DNA from: DAORHV01 sp964513925
GTDB taxonomy: Bacteria > Patescibacteriota > Gracilibacteria > Peribacterales > Peribacteraceae
Assembly (NCBI GenBank): GCA_964513925.1
Contig: CAZENR010000002.1
Coordinates: 1 to 64,000, forward strand
DNA: 64,000 nt
Direction of reading: 5' to 3'
In this document: in pieces, positions 59,298 to 64,000 of the stretch
How positions within the stretch are numbered: position 1 is the first letter of the stretch
Layout of the letters: each line of letters starts with the position of its first letter
The notes under the pieces: generated by a model
Told to the model about the DNA's origin: nothing
Seen by the model: the letters and a program-made list of their open reading frames with translations, nothing else
Databases searched by the model: none
Made by a program: the position numbers and the translations under genes

Positions 59298-59984
59298 ATG
59301 TCTTCCACGCTCTCGCTCCCCGTCATCGGCACCGTTGATCACGCAAATCCAGCTGACCGCCTAGAGTCATGCAAGTCTGGCGGTTGCGGTAATTGCGGCT
59401 TGTGCTGCACAACCATGGAAACGGTTGTGCCAAGCGTGTTGGGCGAGATCGATTCCGCGCCAGTACTCAAGCCTGCGGGCATGATTTGCCCGCAACTGGT
59501 GCGTGCATCGCGTGACCGTTACCTGTGTGCGCTGTACGGCCATGTACAGGCGGGCGACAGCCGTCTGCGGGATTGTGCCAACTGGTCTGGCGAAGGCAAC
59601 GGGTTCCTGCAGCTTGCCGTTAGTACCGAAGCGTGGATCAATCATCCGCCCGATGTGCGTGCAGTACAGATGATCACGCATTTGACCCGAGTAGGTGTGT
59701 TAAGCGGCTTCGGCCGTAACCTGGATGCACAGGAAGGACTGGATGTCGCGCGCCACTACCTGTGCAATATCGGAAGCTGTCCTACCGAAGTATTCCGCTT
59801 GTTGGGCATCGATGCTGCGTTCCGAACCATGTTTCACGGAGAATCCCCCGCATACTTCGCATTCGACCGCGAGCTGTGGGAGCGCTCTCCCAATTTGTAC
59901 CATCAATTCTTCCGCGAGTGCGTCTGGAATGGCGTCGGCCCGTATGCCCGTCACCAGCGCCAGCTGGAATCGGTTGGCCCATAA
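59298..59984 (+). CDS. YkgJ-like Cys-cluster protein
   Basis: 228 residues. CGNCGLCCTT (C-x2-C-x2-CC) near residue 30, then a Cys in MICPQL and LCALYG, and C-x-W in DCANWS, match the iron/zinc-binding YkgJ-type cluster (CxxCCxxC...C...C). No membrane span. It is preceded by the structured RNA, so its expression may be controlled by it. Role unknown; such proteins bind metal or act as accessory maturases. Confidence 0.75.
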   Translation: MSSTLSLPVIGTVDHANPADRLESCKSGGCGNCGLCCTTMETVVPSVLGEIDSAPVLKPAGMICPQLVRASRDRYLCALYGHVQAGDSRLRDCANWSGEGNGFLQLAVSTEAWINHPPDVRAVQMITHLTRVGVLSGFGRNLDAQEGLDVARHYLCNIGSCPTEVFRLLGIDAAFRTMFHGESPAYFAFDRELWERSPNLYHQFFRECVWNGVGPYARHQRQLESVGP

Positions 59985-60025
59985 CGCCGACTCCTCTTTT
60001 CTATCTCACTTTTCCTTCTCATTCC

Positions 60026-60241
60026 ATGTCACCATCCATTGAAGCCATTCAAGCCGTTGAAGCCCGCGTCAATCGCGATGCCACGTTCCAGACGGCAGTC
60101 ATTGCAGTCGTTACCGGCATGCGCCGAGGCGAAGGCGGTATTGCCACGCGCATGGCTGCCACCTGCAACTGTTCTCCTGGCGAGCTGCAAGATGCAGCAC
60201 AGGTATTCATGTTCTTAACAACCCGTCCTACAGAAGAGTAA
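60026..60241 (+). CDS. Small unknown protein 1
   Basis: 71 residues: helical N-terminus (AIQAVEARVNRDATFQTAVI), then RRGEGGIATRMAATCNCSPGE with Cys-x-Cys and a helical end. The start is the ATG at 60026 after a pyrimidine-rich leader. It lies 35 nt before another small protein and 41 nt after the YkgJ-like gene on the same strand. Unrecognised. Confidence 0.45.
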   Translation: MSPSIEAIQAVEARVNRDATFQTAVIAVVTGMRRGEGGIATRMAATCNCSPGELQDAAQVFMFLTTRPTEE

Positions 60242-60276
60242 TCCCTTCATCCTTTCCATCTCTTTCCTTCATCACC

Positions 60277-60468
60277 ATGAAAACCGTACATGCTCCAGAT
60301 CCATCCAAAGTTGCCATCGTAGAAGCCGAGTGTAAGCGCGAAGGTCCCGACGGCGTGCGCGTAACATTCGGCGGCAGAGCCGAGTTTGCCGATGCAATGC
60401 GCTTCGTGCTGAGTCAGGTCGAATCCAAGGCAGATGCTCCGACACCAGTCGTCGAACCCACGGAATAA
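60277..60468 (+). CDS. Small unknown protein 2
   Basis: 63 residues: beta strand-like start (KVAIVEAECKRE), VRVTFGGRAEFADAMRFVLSQ and an acidic tail. The leader before ATG is again C/T-rich. It is the last plus-strand gene before a terminator shared with the convergent amidotransferase gene. Unrecognised. Confidence 0.45.
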   Translation: MKTVHAPDPSKVAIVEAECKREGPDGVRVTFGGRAEFADAMRFVLSQVESKADAPTPVVEPTE

Positions 60469-60487
60469 TGTATCATCCCAATGAATG

Positions 60488-60519
60488 GGCGACCTACTTC
60501 TTCTTGGTCGCCTTTTTCT
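60488..60519 (+). terminator. Terminator embedded in the convergent gene's 3' end
   Basis: GGCGACC and GGTCGCC with TTTTTC on the plus strand. The same DNA encodes the Lys-rich tail of the minus-strand amidotransferase. Confidence 0.65.
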
Positions 60520-61300
60520 TGGTGGCAGGCTTCTTTTTTGCTTCTGCAATGGCCGCAGGCTTTACAATTCCTTCCACTGCCTCGCGGAAGTCGACAAGGA
60601 TCTTCTTGGCAACCGGCGAACTCTTCATGCGCTCGGGGTGCCACTGTACAAGCAAAATGTAGCTATCTTTGTCATCGGCATGTTCCAATGCCTCCACAAT
60701 GTCGGTGGAACCCTCCTTACCCGTTGCGGCAACACGCAAGCCCTTGGCAATGTGTTTCGGGTCCACTGCCTGGTGGTGTGCGCTGTTCACGTCGACGGTC
60801 GGTTGTTTAAAAAGTGTTGCCAGTCGCGTAGATGGCTTGAATGTCACTTTATGTACCTGATCCTTGTTCTTGGCGAGCCTGCGGTGGCCATCGCCAATAT
60901 GCTGGCGGATTTTGCCGCCCATTTTCGCGTTCACAAACTGAATGCCGCGGCAAATGCCCAGTATTGGCACGCGCTTGGGGTGCAGCAAATCAAAGAGCAT
61001 GGCCTCGAACTGGTCGCGGGGTACGTTGGGGTTGCCGGTGTGTTGCGAGCGCTCTTCGCCGTAGAACTTGGGGTCTACGTCGACGCCGCCGGTATACACC
61101 AAGCCGGCAACTTCACCCGCCTCTGTCGCACGCAGTACTTTTTTGCGGTAGCTGGGGTCGACGGGCCAAATCTCGTATCCCTTAAACTCGGTCTTTAGCC
61201 AATCGACATAATTGTCGCAGGCAACGGCCTGACGACGTTTGTCTTTACCGTTATCCGTCTTGGAAACGGAGACAACGATCTTTTTCTTTGGAGAGGTCAT
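60494..61300 (-). CDS. Class I glutamine amidotransferase (C26/PuuD-like) with Lys-rich tail
   Basis: 268 residues. TGGVDVDPKFYGE, nucleophile Cys in GICRGIQFVNA, and the His/Glu pair in QWHPERM are all present, as in gamma-glutamyl-GABA hydrolase-type enzymes. A Lys/Ala-rich tail (AKKKPATKKKATKKK) is added. The ATG at 61300 is 10 nt after TATACT. The natural substrate is unknown. Confidence 0.85.
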   Translation of the reverse strand: MTSPKKKIVVSVSKTDNGKDKRRQAVACDNYVDWLKTEFKGYEIWPVDPSYRKKVLRATEAGEVAGLVYTGGVDVDPKFYGEERSQHTGNPNVPRDQFEAMLFDLLHPKRVPILGICRGIQFVNAKMGGKIRQHIGDGHRRLAKNKDQVHKVTFKPSTRLATLFKQPTVDVNSAHHQAVDPKHIAKGLRVAATGKEGSTDIVEALEHADDKDSYILLVQWHPERMKSSPVAKKILVDFREAVEGIVKPAAIAEAKKKPATKKKATKKK

Positions 61301-61310
61301 AACGCGCCGA

Positions 61311-61316
61311 AGTATA
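61311..61316 (-). promoter_or_regulatory. -10 box of the amidotransferase gene
   Basis: TATACT on the minus strand, 10 nt before ATG. Confidence 0.5.
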
Positions 61317-61398
61317 CAGAAGACGGGGCGACTTTTTTTATATTGCAAAACTATTCTATTTACATGTCAAACGAAGTGACAGTCACAAGCGCCCTGCG

Positions 61399-61404
61399 TA
61401 CACT
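61399..61404 (+). promoter_or_regulatory. -10 box of ppa
   Basis: TACACT, then GCGCTC, then ATG (6 nt). Confidence 0.6.
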
Positions 61405-61410
61405 GCGCTC

Positions 61411-61926
61411 ATGTCTTTCCATGCACTCACTCCGGGCAAGAACGCCCCCTCCATCGTGAACGTCGTTGTCGAAATTCCAAGCGGCTCTCAGAATAAATAC
61501 GAGCTGGATCACGAGACTGGCATCGTCAAACTCGATCGCGTGTTGTTTTCTCCCATGTTCTATCCAGCAGATTACGGGTACATACCCGGCACACTGGGCG
61601 ATGACGGCGATCCGCTGGATGCATTGGTACTGGTGACGAACGCCACGTTCCCCGGAACGCTCATCGAGGCGCGTGTGCTTGGATACCTCGGCATGATCGA
61701 TGGCGGACAAGGTGATGAGAAGTTGCTGTGCGTGCCGACTTGCGATCCACGCTTCAAGCATGTGAACTCGATCAAAGACGTTTCCCCGCATCTGTTGGAC
61801 GAAATCGCACACTTCTTCCGTACCTATAAGGATTTGGAGAAGAAGAAGGTGGAGATTCAAGATTGGCACGATGCCAAGGCCGCCTACGCAGTCGTAGAGA
61901 AGGCGGTGAAGAATGCGAAGAGGTAA
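61411..61926 (+). CDS. ppa: Inorganic pyrophosphatase
   Basis: 171 residues, family I. EIPSGSQNKYELD, FYPADYGYIPGTLGDDGDPLD with the metal-binding Asp cluster, and the later KDVSPHLLDEIAHFF are family signatures. It hydrolyses PPi from biosynthesis. Convergent with atpG, whose stop is 20 nt away. Confidence 0.97.
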   Translation: MSFHALTPGKNAPSIVNVVVEIPSGSQNKYELDHETGIVKLDRVLFSPMFYPADYGYIPGTLGDDGDPLDALVLVTNATFPGTLIEARVLGYLGMIDGGQGDEKLLCVPTCDPRFKHVNSIKDVSPHLLDEIAHFFRTYKDLEKKKVEIQDWHDAKAAYAVVEKAVKNAKR

Positions 61927-61946
61927 TAATTGCCGCCTCTTTGCTG

Positions 61947-62882
61947 CTAATCCAGCGCCGCTTTCGCAGCCGACAACTCCGCTAGCTCTGCCGTAATGTT
62001 TGCCTGCCGTGTTTGGTTGTAGGTCATGGTCAAGTCTCCCAGCAGGTCGTTTGCGGCATCGCTCGCGTTGCGCATGGCCACCATGCGTGCGGAATGCTCC
62101 GATGCCACCGATTCCAACACAGCCTGGAAAATTTGGGTCTTGGTCAGCTTGGGTAACACGATATCCAGCACTTCGGTGGCAGTGGGTTCGAAGATGTATT
62201 CCTGCACTTTGCCCATGTCCATGTGGTGCATGGACTGCTCTTCTTTGGTTTTTCGCCGCTGTTCCTGCAATGACGACAGTACATCGCGCACCTCGCTGGG
62301 TGAGAAGGGGAGCAGCACTTTCACGGCGGGCTGCTGGATGACCGGCGAAATGAAATCGGTATACGCCAGCACCACGTGGTCGTAGGTGTTCTTCTGGAAC
62401 TCGTCGATCGCAAGTTCTGCAATCGGCAGCACGTCTTTTATCGTGGGGTGATTGGAGAGTGCTGGGAACGTGGCAATGACGTTATGCTTGTTGCGCGTGA
62501 GCATTTGGTGGCCTTTGCGTCCGACGGTAATGAATTCTATCCGCTCGAACGACTTCAGTGCCTGCAGCCCGGAAATGTAGCGCTGTAACGAGCGCATGAG
62601 CTGAATGTTCATACTGCCGCACAAACCGCGGTCGGATGTGAAGACGATTGCCAGCACGCGCTTTACTTTGCGTTGTAGCAAAAAGGGGTGACCCTGGGCA
62701 TGGCTACGTCCAACCGAGAGCAGAATGTCCCACGCGTGCAAGGCGTACTGCCGCAGCGATTGCGCGTGTTGCACTGCGCGGCGCATTTTGGATGCGGCCA
62801 CCAATTCCATAGCCTTGGTGACCTGGCGCGTCGATTTGATCGCCTTCATCTTCCGCTGGATGTCTCGCAAGCTGCGTGCCAT
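61947..62882 (-). CDS. atpG: ATP synthase gamma subunit
   Basis: 311 residues, central stalk of F1. The N-terminal helix MARSLRDIQRKMKAIKSTRQ and MELVAASKMRRA, the SDRGLCGSMN motif, and the C-terminal SDAANDLLGDLTMTYNQTRQ are all characteristic. It lies 6 nt after atpA on the same strand. No atpD or atpC follows; the next gene is convergent ppa. Confidence 0.97.
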   Translation of the reverse strand: MARSLRDIQRKMKAIKSTRQVTKAMELVAASKMRRAVQHAQSLRQYALHAWDILLSVGRSHAQGHPFLLQRKVKRVLAIVFTSDRGLCGSMNIQLMRSLQRYISGLQALKSFERIEFITVGRKGHQMLTRNKHNVIATFPALSNHPTIKDVLPIAELAIDEFQKNTYDHVVLAYTDFISPVIQQPAVKVLLPFSPSEVRDVLSSLQEQRRKTKEEQSMHHMDMGKVQEYIFEPTATEVLDIVLPKLTKTQIFQAVLESVASEHSARMVAMRNASDAANDLLGDLTMTYNQTRQANITAELAELSAAKAALD

Positions 62883-62888
62883 GAGGGC

Positions 62889-64000
<1,112 letters not shown>

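Noticed and set aside
59063..59332. Minus-strand open frame over the structured RNA
   Set aside because: It covers the hairpin and the kinase 3' end; no supporting feature.

Overview
The window (about 54% GC by eye, standard code with UGA as stop) looks like the chromosome of a Patescibacteria/CPR bacterium, possibly Peribacteria-like. This placement is inference, not proven. It rests on: mostly single genes or very short operons; start codons that usually lack a Shine-Dalgarno but have a -10-like TANNNT box 6-9 nt upstream; several small membrane proteins and S-layer-homology (SLH) secreted proteins; two Arg tRNAs (GCG and UCG anticodons) that together imply decoding without inosine; and a fibre-type secreted protein. 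A 100-N scaffold gap lies at 13202-13301.

Layout. 1-3638: riboflavin genes ribE (partial), ribH and ribBA, with an SLH protein between. 3704-11714: a histidine kinase with an EF-hand loop, tRNA-Arg(UCG), tal and gnd of the pentose-phosphate pathway, secreted and membrane proteins of unknown role, and rnhB. 11769-16988: a CHAD-CYTH fusion, a tRNA-Arg(GCG) with pseudo-copies around the gap, a Cys-rich SLH protein and an SGNH-like protein. 16989-19154: an sxtI/J/K-like module (carbamoyltransferase, SxtJ-like, DUF5989-like). 19259-21109: a planctomycete-style FG-GAP protein. 21432-23935: a DUF3592-like protein and a fibre protein.

24027-31822 is an accessory island next to tRNA-Ala(GGC). It carries a 1176-residue SNF2-type helicase with four exact 79-residue N-terminal repeats, two copies of a small charged ORF, a GT-C-type membrane protein, two unknown genes, an array of 12-bp iterons and repeated tRNA 3'-end-like segments at module boundaries. 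No integrase is seen.

32014-41326 returns to backbone genes: a glycosyltransferase and GDP-fucose-synthase-like pair, class II purE, a CNNM/CBS protein, family 4 UDG, pheS, a possible small RNA, and TPR/DUF4331/HupE. 41505-43905 is a convergent pair of planctomycete-style proteins that share a C-terminal domain with the 19259 gene. 44173-64000 holds pyrE, rsmG, rlmE, ftsE, purM, a MarR regulator, a short PolX, an MscS channel, a HExxH protein next to a Ser/Thr kinase, a structured-RNA candidate, a YkgJ-like protein, a C26 amidotransferase, ppa, atpG and part of atpA.

Together these genes cover flavin, purine and pyrimidine steps, the pentose-phosphate branch, translation and RNA modification, envelope sugar modification and ATP synthesis. 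The most unusual content is the tRNA-linked island with its repeat-bearing SNF2 protein, the three related planctomycete-style secreted proteins, and the genome-wide leaderless promoter pattern.
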